From assembly GCA_963377175.1 (NCBI GenBank), contig CAUJNA010000510.1, positions 147,964 to 211,963 on the forward strand: a stretch of 64,000 nucleotides of DNA. Direction: 5' to 3'. Position numbers and translations under genes: made by a program. The stretch is from Effrenium voratum. Taxonomy: Eukaryota > Sar > Dinophyceae > Suessiales > Symbiodiniaceae. Positions within the stretch are counted from its first letter, which is position 1. Each line of letters opens with the position of its first letter. The notes beneath the pieces were generated by a model that was not told the DNA's origin, searched no databases, and was given only the letters and a program-made list of their open reading frames with translations. Shown here piece by piece: positions 1 to 12,278 of this stretch.

Positions 1-1615
1 GGCCCCGTCCCGTAGATCACGAGCAGCTCCTGTTTTGGGATGAGCCTGTAGATTTGGTACCTGCATTGTGTGTGTGTGTGTGTCTGCGTGTGGCGCGCGT
101 GCTTGTGTGCAGCTTGATTGGACCTGAACGCCTCTTGAAAGCAGCAAGGGCCGGTCACAAGATGCCGAAGGACCACATGACAATGGGAGCCTGGATCAAC
201 AGGGCCTCTTGCTAATCGGTTGCATGGAGGGCTGGGCAGCACACCAGAAATCGCAAGATCACGACCGCAATCTGCAGAAGCCACCCGCTGGTCTGGTCAG
301 GGCTAGGCATTGAAGCTGCTTCCAGAGCTCAACTTGACATTGGGCATAATGGCAAGAGCATTGCTTGCCTCCAGGCACTGCACGCATCGCGGCCTTGTTG
401 TCAAGTGCAAGGGTTGAGGAAAGTGGATGCCACAGCCCAAGGTGCAAACGGGGGCTGCAGAGAGTAGTCGGCCACAAGGCGATTCACCAAGTCTGCCTGA
501 CTGCTGAGTCGATCGGATCGATTGGATCGATCGACCATGGCGCCAGCCGCCAGCCTGGCTCTGGCCCTGCAGGGTGCCCTCATGGCCGGCCTCGAGACTC
601 AACAGGGGGACTCCGCTGCCGGTCACCGGTGCCCCCGGTGCCCCCGGTGCCCCCGGTGCCCCCGGTGCCCCCGGTATGGGGCGCGGGACCCGGGACCGGA
701 TGTCACCCGGCCTGCCCCGTGGGGCGGCGTTTCAGCAACGGCCGCTGCAGCCTCCGGTAGCACAAGCCAACCGCAGCCCACGGATGCAATCCACTCAAAC
801 AAGGATTGCTTCGGTCTGAGCCGCTCAGGGGCGCACTCAGGGTCCATCCTTGCTGCTCCCCTCTCCACCAAGCTCCAGGCGGCAAAAGCCAATGGATCAA
901 AGCCAATACACGCAGAGCAATGCCTTGACTCACCTGCTTCCACACAGCAAGCCTCTTTTGCCGATTGCCATTTCACCCTCTGATCACCTCACTGTGAAAC
1001 TTGCTTGTCCCGTCTTGGACCTCATATGCATGTACACTGCACAAATAGCTCACGGGACAGTTCTCAGGCGCGACGCACATCAACATTGGAGGCACGTGCA
1101 GCGAAAGAGCGATTGGACCGCCTGGGAGCTTGACGTTTGTGCGACTCGATGCACTCGGACCTGACACTGGAGAATCTGTTCCGGGTTCCTCCGGCCTGCG
1201 CACCAGCCTCACTCATTGCTGGCCATGCCAACCATTCACTGTACCTCTCAAGGTTGACAAAAACGACACGAAGCGACCAATGCTAAGCAGGCCTTGTCAG
1301 CATCTGCCCGTCACCTGGCCAAGGCTGCCACCACGATCGCGGCCTCGCACGGTGTGTTTCTGGGCTCGTGTGTGCCTGTGGCTTTAAAACGCTCTCAGTC
1401 TCGCGTTTTGGCAACCTTGCAATCTCGCCGGAAAATCTCGCGTCCACGTATGTTGGAACGGAGATGTTAAACATTTAATTGATGGACATGAACGGGCGTT
1501 TGCCATCATGCCTTAGGCGACTCTCCCGCACATTGACCAGCTGGTGCTTGTCAAATGCCAGCCCGTGCCACATGAAATGGAAGATGGCCTCGTGAGTCGC
1601 CTCTCGAGTCAGGCG
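1..1615. other. Intergenic DNA, no supported gene
   Basis: Short open frames here lack conserved motifs and are of similar quality on both strands. Visible structure is limited to a TG microsatellite near 67-83 and a 9-base repeat at 628-675. I see no gene. Confidence 0.5.
628..675. repeat. GGTGCCCCC minisatellite
   Basis: A 9-base unit (GGTGCCCCC) is repeated about five times in tandem. It creates artificial Pro/Gly/Cys-rich open frames on both strands, which should not be read as genes. Confidence 0.9.
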
Positions 1616-3079
1616 TCAGGAGGGTGTCATGCGAGACTCCAAGTCCGATGACACTCGAACCTTTCGCCTGCAAACAGCCCGCAGGGCGGGGAGGGCTGCT
1701 CGACGGCCCAGGACCGCACACAGCAGCAGCGCAGCACTCAGAATGACAAGTCGCAGCGTCAAGCCGAGCGCCACAAGCGCAGAGTCCCAGGAAAGCTCAG
1801 TCTGCCATGGCACGAAGGCCCCACCTTTGAGGGATGTTTCTGCGCAGGGAGGGAAATGATAGACAGTGTGAGCCAGCCCGGACTCCGTGTCAGAGAGTGC
1901 CTCCGTTTGGCCGTCTTCGATGCAGGAATAGAGCATTGACTGCTCCCTTGTGCACAGGAGGTTGATCGACTTGGCGGCTCCCTGTGTAAATCCAACAGGA
2001 GATGCAAGGAATTCACTCAAGAAGCTTCGGATGGCGTCATCGTGAGTGAGTGACGAGTCATGGGCAGCTCCCTGAAGCAGCAAAACTGCCGCGGACCTCA
2101 GGTTGGAGGCCTGGAAGGACCGCAGGCAGTGGCCTTCGATGTCCTTGGTGCCATAATCCACGGAGGACCTGGCGACCTGCGCTGCCACAGACCCGTTCTT
2201 GGAAAAAAACTCATCGGCGGTGCCAATGATGTTCAGCACCGGGACGCCCTCGCCGCCGCCGCCGGTCTCGCTGCCGCGCTTGGACCCCACGAAGTAGTTC
2301 TCCTCGCAGCTCCAGGCGGAGATGATGCGGCCACTCAGCCGGCCCTGCAAGCCAGGGTGCCAGTAGCGCGCGGCCACCATGCCACCCTCGGAGTGCCCCA
2401 TGAGAAAGAGACGCCCCGTCAAGAAGACAGGAGGATTCTCCATGAGCCAATCCAACTCCCGCTTGCGCAGCAGGTAGATCCGCTCGTAGTACACTTTCCA
2501 AGACTCCGGCTCGGACAAGAGATTGTCCACTTTCGTGCTGAAGCACATGGGGAAGCTGCCGCCGCTCTTGTCCCAGCTGCACTTGGACCGGTACGCGGGG
2601 TCCGCGGCCCAGTACCTGGCGTCCCTGAGCTTCGCCGGCTCCCGGCGCCGCAAGCGCAGGGACCGGGGGTGGGCCATGGAGTCCGGCGCCAGCACGCCGT
2701 AGCCCAGCGCCGCCAACTTGGCGCTGTGGCGCCAGCCCGTGTAGGTGAGGCCCCCGCTGCCGTGCAGCGCCACCACCCACGGCAGCTCGCACTCCGCCAC
2801 GCACTGTGCGCGCCGGCGGAAGCGGGTGGTGAGGTCGGAGGCGCGCCCGAGCCAATGCACCGCGCCCGCCTGGTCGTTGTCCCCGAAGTTCCCCGGCAGC
2901 ATACACCTCCTGGCACAAGCACCCGGCAGCGCCACGAAGGCTTGCTCCGTGGCAAACTTCAAGCTGTCAGCAGCCGGAATCACTGGCACTTTCACCAAGC
3001 CCACGCCCTCCGGATGCACGTCAAAAGGCTTGTCATTCCAGTCCGTGGCATCGTCAGTAGCCATGGCAAAGCAAATCAA
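1616..3079 (-). CDS. Alpha/beta hydrolase with C-terminal membrane anchor
   Basis: A 487-residue open frame without obvious introns. The alpha/beta-hydrolase core is clear: an oxyanion-hole HGSGG near residue 106, the nucleophile elbow GHSEGG with Ser230, a candidate acid Asp289 in GTADEFF, and a candidate catalytic His340 in GAAHDSS. The nearest well-known fold is the dienelactone-hydrolase-like group; the substrate cannot be told. A hydrophobic stretch at about residues 431-457 followed by a basic tail (RRAALPALRAVCRRK) suggests a C-terminal membrane anchor with the tail on the cytosolic side, which is inference. An insert between the HGSGG and GHSEGG strands (residues about 140-220) is longer than usual and Arg/Lys-rich at its start. 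The first Met fits the conserved core, but Met6 is also possible. No neighbouring gene suggests a pathway. Confidence 0.8.
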   Translation of the reverse strand: MICFAMATDDATDWNDKPFDVHPEGVGLVKVPVIPAADSLKFATEQAFVALPGACARRCMLPGNFGDNDQAGAVHWLGRASDLTTRFRRRAQCVAECELPWVVALHGSGGLTYTGWRHSAKLAALGYGVLAPDSMAHPRSLRLRRREPAKLRDARYWAADPAYRSKCSWDKSGGSFPMCFSTKVDNLLSEPESWKVYYERIYLLRKRELDWLMENPPVFLTGRLFLMGHSEGGMVAARYWHPGLQGRLSGRIISAWSCEENYFVGSKRGSETGGGGEGVPVLNIIGTADEFFSKNGSVAAQVARSSVDYGTKDIEGHCLRSFQASNLRSAAVLLLQGAAHDSSLTHDDAIRSFLSEFLASPVGFTQGAAKSINLLCTREQSMLYSCIEDGQTEALSDTESGLAHTVYHFPPCAETSLKGGAFVPWQTELSWDSALVALGLTLRLVILSAALLLCAVLGRRAALPALRAVCRRKVRVSSDLESRMTPS

Positions 3080-5315
3080 TCGATGATTGGTCCAATATTC
3101 TTATGCAACAAATGCCAGGCAACCAACCGTGACATCCCATGAAATGAGGTGTAAGAATTTGAAACATGGATGCGCGGCAAGCAAAGAAATGCAACGCCGC
3201 TGCACGCTCGGCCCAGAAGCGTGCTGCACAGGCACATGTCAGAAACTCAAGCTTCTCACGTCACAATCGAACCTGGTATTGAGAGAGTCTGCCCAAAAAA
3301 GAATCAAAGGGCAACCAACCTATGGCCGGGCCTGTGCCATACCAACCTTCATCTATCCATGTCATGTGTGTGTGTGTGTGTGCGTGAAAGGCCCCGAGTG
3401 CTGAGGCATGGCCCCGGCATCTCCCAGTGATCAACCAGCATCAATGGCACAAACATGCATCAACTGGGTATGTGCGACCCCCCCAAAAGTGGAGTCTCGT
3501 TGGTTTCTCTACTAAAGTACCCTAAAAAAACACTAAGTGACATCGCGCGGGATTCATGTCACTAGTGCCAGTGCCTAGCAGGATGCCGGCAGAACTTTTG
3601 GCCTGGCAGCCAAAGATCTCCGATCAACATGGGACCCAAAGAAAACAACACCGATGTGTGTGTGTGTGTGTGTTCTCTTCTGACAGTAGCCCTTTCTTCG
3701 GCGGTTTTAAAGGAATTCCAAGGAAAATAACTTTCTCTTTGTTTTTTTTTGGGGGCCTCTTTTGGGGGGCACGGATTTGTTAGTTCCACGTTCATTTGCA
3801 GTGAGGTATGACCCGCAAGGCAGGTTCGGAATCCGCCGGGGTCGCCGTCCTTCAGCTCCACGACTGCTTCCTACAAGGCACCGTCGCAGCGCGAGCGAGC
3901 GGACCGCTCAGAGGCTCAGGGCGCCTCGTCTGCGCTCGCCGGGGATCTGAACCTGCCGCTGGGAGAAAGCAAAAAGGTGATGATGCTCGGCTTCTGTGGC
4001 ACAGCAATGGTTCTGTCAAAGCCTGGGCCTCTTCCAAACCACGGCCAGAGCGTGGGTCACAGGCAGCGCCTTTCCGAGTCACTCTGCCCTCGCCTTTCCC
4101 TAGGCCTCTCCCTCCGGTCTGTAAATTTATCACGTCCCGCTCGCCACTCTCGGAAATGACACACGCCTCCAGGCGGTAAAGGGCAGAGCAGCGGTCTCCC
4201 TGCTGCAAGCCCAGCTCTATCATGTAGTCAACCTGGCTTTGTAGACTTCAAAGTGCGCTCTCGTGGAGATTCGCAGCTCTCATTTTGCTTGGCTCGATTC
4301 TATGCCTGAGTCCATGTGGAACAAACTCAGAGTCAACGTCTTCCCCTATCGGAATTCCGGACATGATAGGCTCATCACAGCATCTCTGCAATTATCACAG
4401 GAGCGTTTGTTGCAATCTCAAAGGCCCAGCGTTCCCTTCCTCGCCTCGTAGCCAAAGTCTCGGCCATAGAAGGGAAACCTCCATGTCTCCAAATATTGCA
4501 GTCAACTGCCAGTTCGCGTGCCGCTTTTTCCACGAAAACCAAAGCGCATGGCAAAGCTGGAGGCAAAAGTGCAAGCAAGCAGCAGGATTCAAACTCGCAG
4601 TTCCAGCTCTTGAGCACTTCACCTCACCTGGTCTCTGAACCTGTCTCAACGTAGCGAACCCGCATCGCCTGGCTCAGGGAAGATCTCACTTCTCGCCTTC
4701 TCGCACGCCCCGTTTGCCCCGTTTGCTTGACTCTCGTGCGCCTCGTACTGCGCAAGCAGTTGCCTGCGGCGGACCTGGCATAAATCGTTTCGGCTCGGCC
4801 ATAGGCTGGTCTGTTCCACGTATCCCCGTATTGTTCGACTCCAAAGGGGGGTTCGGCCCCAAGCTTTCCCTTTTCAGTTTTCCAAAACCGAACCAGGGCC
4901 CACATTCCAACCATAGTACGTCACGATATTTGGCCTCCCAGTACGAGATACCGAGCGCACTGGCGCCGCAAGCTGCCAGGCCCTCAACTCTCACATCAAG
5001 AGACCGCAGTGGCCTTCAACGCCAAGCTTCCAAGCTTCCAACCCATCTTGCAGCCATCAGGTCGGGCCGTCGGGCCGTCGGGCCGTCGGGCCGTCGGGCC
5101 GTTTGGTTCCCCTCAGACCTGTCTGAGAGGCCGCTGACATGATCTGTGGCTTCTGCAATCCAAATGCGGAGTGTTCCCGTCCACTTGTCCCGATGCAACG
5201 ACCTTCCCATCAGCATTTGTCAATCTGCACTGCAGTGCACCGAGTTCCAAATCCCCTGAAGTTCGATTAGCAAACATTGCGGTACAGGTTGTGGCTTCGG
5301 TTTAACACTGTAACT
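3080..5315. other. Intergenic DNA, no supported gene
   Basis: About 2.2 kb between two minus-strand genes. It holds TG microsatellites near 3366 and 3656 and a short G/T-rich tract near 3740. Open frames are short, lack motifs and overlap on both strands. No gene is called. Confidence 0.5.
5061..5102. repeat. GTCGGGCC octamer tandem repeat
   Basis: Five perfect head-to-tail copies of an 8-base GC-rich unit (GTCGGGCC), in intergenic sequence upstream of no obvious gene start. Confidence 0.9.
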
Positions 5316-6684
5316 TCAACATGCCTGAAGTTTGTTGTTTGGTGTCAGCTTTTGAAGATGCGAAACAGCTGGCAGGAAACATGCTCGAATATGAGCAAGC
5401 ATCCGTGAGTCCTCAACACGGCTGTATGTTTGTTGAGTACAAACTCTCAACAGCTCGCTGGCCCACGCATCTCTATTACCAGTCAGCACCTGATCAATGG
5501 AGCAGGCATTCGGAATATCATTGAATGCATGAATCCCAAGCGCTGGATCCCTCTTTTGTTCCTCGGAAATCTCCAACTGAATCAGCTTCTCCAGCACAGC
5601 TGCATAAATGTTGTTCGACCAGCGCAAGGCGGTCCTGTACCAGTGGAGGGCCTGATGCCTGTCGCGAGTCGCACAGTCCCCAAAGTAGTAGCAGCATGCG
5701 ACCTCGTAAGCGGAGACCGAAGCGACCATTGCTTTCGTCTCGTTGGCCGCGGACTCTACTGAGCGCATGAAGAACTCCAACGACTGTTGCATCTCCTGTG
5801 CGGTCGGCTTTGCTCCGTACCCCACTCGCAGTAAGTCGCCCAGGTAAAACTCCAGGATCGACTTGCTCAAGTTGCTTTGAGAAAGTGCCGCAATGTCATA
5901 AACTTCCCAAACGGACTTCTGCGGAACGACTTGCTTCTGCCACTGTGCAAGTGCTGTCAGCGCAATCTCTTTGGCACGCAGCATGCTGCTATGCGTGACG
6001 AAGCCCTCTATGACTATAGATAAGTCTGGGTCGTGGACGTCAGCACAAAAAAAGTCCGCATTCACAAGAAAGCCGCCACTGGAGCGGTCTCTATACATTG
6101 GATGAAACCAGCCATGACTAACTGGAACCAGAAACCGATCTTGGATCATGAAGCATGCATAACCAAATGTCCACAAGAAGTCAAGCGTGCGGCTCAAGTC
6201 AATCGCCGCCTGTCCGTTGGTGTGCTCAAACAGCAAGAACTTCACCTTCTTCGCCATGAGGGTCTCACGGGCTCCCAGCAGAACGTGGCCATCGTGCCCC
6301 TCGCTGTCGATTTTGAGGATGAAGACCTGGTCGGAAGGCCGCCAGCCGCAGGTGCCTGACGAGCGGAGGCCGTCCAGGGTGCGCTGCTCCACCTGGAAAT
6401 GCGGCGCCGCTTCCTGGGGTCTGCGCAAGTGCGACATCCGGTCAGCAGCCACAAAGGCCGCATCACCCGACTCAGATGAAAGCGCCAGGTTCAGGCTGCA
6501 GAAGTCGCAGCCGGAGGCGCTGACGTCGCTGAGTTGTTGGAAGGTCGAGGGATTGGGCTCTACCGCGATGACCAGAGACCGCGACTCCTTCGGGCGCAGG
6601 GTCGACAATACCTCCATCGCTCGCGTAGCAAACTCACCTGTGTAGGCCCCCACATCAATGACAATGGTGCTGTTACTGGGAGTT
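5316..6684 (-). CDS. FkbM-family methyltransferase, last exon
   Basis: The frame opens with the SAM-binding motif I (IVIDVGAYTGEF), followed by AVEPNP and the FkbM hallmark LKIDSEGHDGHVLLGA, typical of Methyltransf_21 proteins that methylate sugar or polyketide hydroxyls. The remaining roughly 250 residues are alpha-helical. They include CYYFGDCATRDRHQALHWYRTAL, which resembles a Sel1-like helical repeat. No ATG precedes motif I in frame. Instead a pyrimidine-rich tract ending in CAG lies at 6685-6700 on the minus strand, and an in-frame stop lies just beyond, so the frame is best read as a downstream exon with its acceptor at about 6684/6685. The upstream exon was not found. Substrate unknown. 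Confidence 0.75.
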
Positions 6685-6689
6685 CTGGA

Positions 6690-7433
6690 GGGAAGCAGAA
6701 GGTTTCGATCCGCATACCTTAGCTATCATGGAGGCCACTCCCAAAAAACTAGACTTAAATACGATATCCGAAATAGGAAAGCACGGGCATTCGAACTGCT
6801 GGTCAGCGCTATGCTACTTTTCATGGCGCAATCGTGCGAGCGCCAGATACGGAAGCAGCAGCTCCGCATCTGTCTTGAAGTTGTTGTACAGAAGTGGAAG
6901 ACTATATCGGAGGAGGTAAGCAATCCTAAGCTTGGCAGGCTCTGAACAAATGGCTGGCAAAAGTTGGAAGCGCAACCATTGCCGTCTTGCTTTGCAAACG
7001 AGGCAATTCTGTGCCCTCACAGGCCAGTCGGGTCCTGGCCAAATTCCCCAATAATCACAACCAAGGCCCTCTGGTGCGGAAACTTGGCAATAGAATGCAG
7101 TCAAACACCAGTATCCAAAAGCCGATTTCTCCGCAAGACCTCCACGTGGCTTTGGGGATCACATTTCTTGGTTTCAGAAAACACAAAAACTGTTGCCCTG
7201 CAAGTACAAGAGTCTTGTCCCAATTCATGAGGACTGTGGCAGCCGAGCTGCCGGCAAGGCCGAGCCCAGAATGGCAAACGGATGGACATGAGGCTTCCCT
7301 CAACATGAGATTCTGGCGTACGAAGCCACCAGCGCCGAAATGATCTCCAGCTCAAGACCATCTAGTGATATACGCTTATTTCTTGCGTAGCAAATGCGGA
7401 ATTTCCAGGCATTCGGAAAGTGGCATGCTGCAT
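6690..7433. other. Non-coding or intron sequence
   Basis: Lies upstream of the FkbM exon and may hold its intron and a missing first exon. I see no conserved reading frame here. Confidence 0.4.
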
Positions 7434-9859
7434 TCACTTGGTGAAACCATTGCACAACCAATAACTCCTAGCGCGTATGTACACGGAAGACCCACAGGCT
7501 TGGCAAGCACTGCAAAGTGCGTGAGTGAAGCAACAGGTTTGCGTCGCATTGTCTCCTTTGCCAAGCAAAAGGCCCACGGCAAGCTTGCGCGATTGCACAA
7601 GCTTCACCTCAGGCCTGCAGGTCCCTTTCGCTAGCAGCTCGCACAGCTCTGACAGCTGAAGCTCCGCCTCAGGAGGGTCAAAACGAGACTCAAATTTGAC
7701 TCTGACCCTTGTGGTTCGTTTCTGAAAGAGGAGCCACGTGAATCCTTCAGCATCACAGGGCGGCAGGTTTGAGGCTTTCAATGTCTCTGCTGCGCAGCAT
7801 GAGATTTGAAGCAAGCACGCGCAGCAAGCTGCCAGCTGAGATGCGCACCACCTGCAGCGATCGGGAGGTCCTTGCCCTCTTCCCCAGGCAGCACTACATC
7901 CGGGAGCGTCGCAGCCAAAAGATTGTCAGCCGGAGGCGCCCCAAGCGCGTCCTTGTCTGGAGGCCTCTCCACTGGAAGCCGCTCCGAAACCTTCTCAGTG
8001 GGACTTTCATCTTGAGGCTTCCCAACTGTGGGCTTTGCAATCAGAAGCCTCTCAGGCAATCTCTCCTGGCCTGTGTCAAGCAGAACTGGCTGACTTGGTT
8101 CACTTTGTGATGTCCCATCCACATCTGCTGACGGTCTTTCATCTAAATCGGCTGGCTGGTCCGTCTTTGACTCCGACGGATCTGGATCCGAAGCTTGACA
8201 AAACGAAGCTTCCCCTGTCGTGTTCTCAAGCACTGCTTGCCTTACTTCCGCGTCGGGGCCCGGGTCTCCATCGGTCAGAGGCCCCGCTTCTGCCTCCGCT
8301 TCTGCCTCCTGGAGCTCCTCAGCCCCACTCTGCATGGCCTGCATCGCCTCGGCTTCCTCCAGCAGCTCCACAAGCGCACGGCGCCTCGACACAGAAACAC
8401 AAACACAAACACGGACAGCAGAAGCAAAGCGCAGGGCCAGTAATTCGGAAGTCGAGCTACTCCTGCAAGCCAAAACATGGCCCGACATGGCACATCTGAA
8501 TCATGACTTGTCAAATGGCACGAGTGCTGCTCCGCCAACACTCAAAGGCTCTTGGAGTCTGGCTATCTGCAAAGTCTGCTGGGACTGCCACCTCCTGCAA
8601 ATCAAATCAGCTGCGCTTTGCTCAAGTGAAAGATCCGACCATCGCTGGACATCGTCACAGCCTCAGACTCACCTTCGCCGTCTTGGCCTGGGTTGCCCTC
8701 GCCGGCCTGGCCAACTGCAGCACTGACAACTTGCTAAGGGCCAGCTGACAAGTCAAGCTCATGCCATTTCCTACCTCTGCGCCAAGCTCTGGCAGATGCA
8801 AAGCAGCCAAGTCCTGGCACGTGTGAGTTGGGCTTGTGTATCACCTCCAAAACCATGCGCTGTGGATCTTTGTAGTTGATGGCTGATGCTGGCTGACGCT
8901 CAAATGACGAGAACAGCCACGCCTCACGAGTGGAGCCGAGCGCAAGGGTGCAATCCTGGCTGCAGTCTGAACGCAAGCAGCGGGTGCCGGCACTAGGCGC
9001 CACACACTCAAGGCTTCGTCTGGCAGCTCTTCTGGGATGTCCTGTAGGCATGCCCAAAAGGAATGGCAAAACCAAATGGGATGCATTATCCTCGTGATCC
9101 TTCAAGCCCTTCGCGTTCTCCAGCACCTGCACGCGAAAATGATGCGTGTTCGCACATCCCCCCCCCAGTCCCACCTTCTGAGTTGCTGCCCAAGAAGGCA
9201 ATGAGGCTCCTCCAAAGTCAAGAGCTGGCGCCTGAAGCAGTCACATGTTCAATTCATCACGGATGTGGTTGGCATCAGTCACAAGAACATGTGAACACAT
9301 GGCCGCCTTGGACGGTATCCTCTCGCCGGTCGGCCGGATGGCAAAGACCTCGCACCCCCGACCGGTGACCAGCCGCTTGCCACAGCAGTGAAGCTCTGGC
9401 CTCCCCGCCAATCCCTTTGATCTCCACCGTGGCCTCCTCCCACTGGCGCCTTCGAAATTGGCAGAGGGAGGGCCCTCCATCTGCGCTTGGTGCCCGCACC
9501 ACGCGCCACTGCCGCGAGAGCGGCCTGCCATTGGGATCCACAGAAAAGCAAGGAGGACGGCAGGTCGCGCCTTTGGACGACCGGCTCCTAGCTGGAAGGC
9601 CTTGGATCATCAGAGAGACCAAGTGATTTGTCGGAGACAATCCTGTCGCTGGGATCCAGGCCACTGCCTTTGCCAGAATTCGCTCCGGAGAAGCAAACAC
9701 TGAAGCCTTGCTCTCGCCTGCGCCAAGGGCTTTCGAATCATCCAGGCGCGGAGCTGCGCCTGAGCTGCTCTTGAATCCTCTCGTCCTTTTCTCGTTGCTG
9801 TCGAAAGGCTTGATTGCGCTCCTGCACGCAGAAAGACAAACTCTGCTAACATTGCGCAA
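7434..9859 (-). CDS. Possible multi-exon gene, function unknown
   Basis: Several minus-strand stretches look coding but lie in different frames. One near 9250-9700 includes SVDPNGRPLSRQW and then, in another frame, EVFAIRPTGERIPSK. One near 8750-9150 includes MVLEVIHKPNSHVPGLG. An acidic, Pro/Ser-rich stretch runs from 7778 to 8440, and one at 7580-7780 includes TRVRVKFESRFDPPEAELQL. Their order on one strand and the lack of a better plus-strand reading suggest exons of one gene. I could not fix splice sites and do not recognise a family. It could also be two genes or a decayed copy. Confidence 0.3.
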
Positions 9860-10320
9860 TTGTCATCGCAATGGTGGCCTGCAATTTCTGCAGATAAGCC
9901 CTATGCTGCACGCCGTGGCTCGCAGCAAATCCTTGGCTTCGCAAAATGATTGTTGGACAATTGCTAGCTAGGGTGGCATCATTGTGGCCACTGATGTTCA
10001 GAGCTTTAAGAGCAGGCGGCAAACCACCCCGGTATCAAAAGCTAATCATGATTGAGTGCAAGCAAAAATCGTGCATCGGATATTGGCCGCCCTGAGACGG
10101 GCAAGTTCTGCAAAGGCGGCATGAGTCTGCAACACAGCGGCGTGCAGGTCGTCATAACACCTTTCCGTGCTGTTCTTACGGTAAGAATGAAATGCCCCTT
10201 ATCTTGGGGAACCACAAAGAAGAAACAACCTTACGCTCACAAGCAGATTCGCTTGTGGATCCAGTGGGTCCAAAAGAAAAGTTTAATGATCCTTCCCAGA
10301 GGTCATGCAACGCTGAAATG
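9860..10320. other. Intergenic DNA, no supported gene
   Basis: No conserved frame or repeat was recognised between the uncertain gene and the start of the duplicated GTPase cluster. Confidence 0.4.
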
Positions 10321-10565
10321 TGAGTGATCATGGCAAGCATCTCTCAATGGCTGATGTGCTACATCAAAAAGTGTCTCTCCGCCCATGCACCAAGCGAAGG
10401 CGTCGCCGCATTTTGTCTCAGTTCACATGGTCAAACCTACTAGATTCTGTCAGATTGACCCCCACTCGCCTAGCAAGCAAGGATGCATCCTTTCCAACAT
10501 TGAGTTGGGTTGGCACCAGCATCTATTCTACGCTTTCTGCATCACTGATTCCTTCAAAAGGACGA

Positions 10566-11831
10566 TGGCTTCACAGCGTCCAGCTGGTCCAGCACCACAT
10601 CAAAGGATGCGCACTCAGATGGCGGGGGGCAGGTGGGACCTGAGCGTCAACGGTCCTCTTGGCAACACCACTAGTAATGCTGCGCAGCAAGCAGTGTCGA
10701 ATGGCTGTTCAAGCAAAAACCAGGCTGAGCAGAGGCTGCAAAATGTGGACAAGCTGCTAGCACAACACTCGCAGCTACTCATGCCGCTTGCTCCAGCAAA
10801 CAAGAGCATTATTCTTAAGTATCACCCACAAACCACGGCAGAACGCAAACATATCCCTCGCTCGCCTTCCGCATTGTGGGATGCCCGACCCTTGCGAGGA
10901 AAGACTTCCTGGGCTGCGTGATGGCGCAAAGCTGCACATCACTGTGTTGCCAGCAGGAATCAACACTATTTAGAGTCTGTGCGAGGTTAGAGACATGAAC
11001 GTGGTGGCAGTTCAGCCAGCAAAACATGTGCACCCAGCGTATCTCCAGCCTTCGCCCTGCGCTCCCACGAGGAACATAGATGTTAGCTTTACACTGCGAT
11101 TCTTAGCGGTTTAAGTCGAGCAGCTTCAGCATATGTCCATGACGTCTCGATTGCCCGCTGCCCGCCCAGAAACAACCGCGACAAACAAGTTTGCACGTGG
11201 GCTAGGCTACTAGGGGACCCATACTAGCGCCGCAGCGCGGATGAACTTCTCAACATGAAAGTCCATTTGTTTCAACAAAGGAAGGTTCGGACTCAAAGGC
11301 CGCCAACAAACCATTTGCGAAGCTGAGGAAACCAAATAACAAATTACAGCTGACGGGTCGCTTGAGCACAACGGTGAGGACGCCATTCTCAAGATCCCCC
11401 TCATCCTCGCACAGCTCAAAGCGACCATCGGAATGGTCGAAGAGGAATTCTTGCTCCCACACTCCATGGTGCTGCCTGCAGATTCAACTCCAAGCGCTTT
11501 CTGTTGGAAGCGCTGATGCTTCAGCACTTGCCGCCACTTGCACTGAATCTTGGAAGCTGTAGAAGTCATTGTGTGCGCCCTTTCCTTTGCTTGCTGGTCC
11601 TTCTCTCCAACTAGGGCGCGCAAGCGTTTCACTTCGTGTTGCAGGCAAGTTGGTCGCATGAGTCCAATCGCATTTCCGGGTAAACAGACCTCCACGGATA
11701 TCTCGCAGGGCCATCCCGCGGCATGCTGTTGAATCGAAGGAGCACCGCTTGGGGCGTGCAATTGAACCAGACTGGCACTGGAATGGCAAACCTAGTGGCA
11801 TGGAAAGGAAGCGAGCAGTTCCAAAACACAA
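10566..11831 (-). pseudogene. GTPase-Hsp20 gene copy 1, GTPase core deleted
   Basis: The N-terminal segment (CLQHEVKRLRALVGEKDQQ and IQ-like SKIQCKWRQVLKHQR) at 11.5-11.65 kb is joined directly to the tail of the intron and the C-terminal exon (WEQEFLFDHSDGRFELCEDE) at 11.25-11.46 kb. The breakpoint falls just after GCGCTTGGAG, where the other copies continue into the GTPase domain. Roughly 1.3 kb, including the P-loop and the whole G domain, is gone. A diverged downstream piece at 10566-10660 encodes PPSECASFDVVL, matching the small conserved downstream frame of the other units. The product, if any, could only be a short IQ/Hsp20-tail protein. I read it as a pseudogene. Confidence 0.75.
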
Positions 11832-12066
11832 GGCAACATACTCATCAAACGCTCAGGTGTGTCGACAACGACAAACATCAAAGTGTGAGCACTGTCCATT
11901 TGCCAAAGAAGCAGAAGTCTGCATCCTCCCCGAGCAGGGCTGAGAAAATAAACAAAGTTTGCAAGGTCTAGCAACGCGATACACGTGAAGCAATCCGCAA
12001 AAGGACAGAATGTTCGCGCTCATAGCAGCCGCTCTTTGGCTTCGTGTTGGCTCATGTCAAAATGAT

Positions 12067-12141
12067 CGAATCTACTAGATTCGCATGGCCTCTAAACGAT
12101 TTGCGCCTTGCCTGTTTGCATTTGAACCTACCAGGTTCAAA
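12067..12141. repeat. Paired perfect palindromes, recurring in each unit
   Basis: CGAATC-TACTA-GATTCG at 12067-12083 and TTTGAACCT-ACC-AGGTTCAAA at 12121-12141. The second has 9-base perfect arms. The same pair occurs near 15035-15110 and, with a change in the first arm, near 17838-17910. A weaker relative lies near 10430-10460. Both share a CTAC core. Role unknown; they may be cruciform or RNA hairpins upstream of each gene unit. Confidence 0.6.
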
Positions 12142-12278
12142 CGCATCAGATGCAAGGGGAACGCTGCAACCTGCCTAAAGCAATCGAAATCCCAGCCCAC
12201 ATGAAGCTTGGCTTGAACCAGCAAATCTCCCTAGAAGCAATTCAATTGACGCTTTCCACCTCTTGGTCAACCAAGGTC

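Noticed and set aside
2060..3142. 360-residue plus-strand frame over the hydrolase
   Set aside because: Antisense of a gene with a complete catalytic triad; low-complexity composition.
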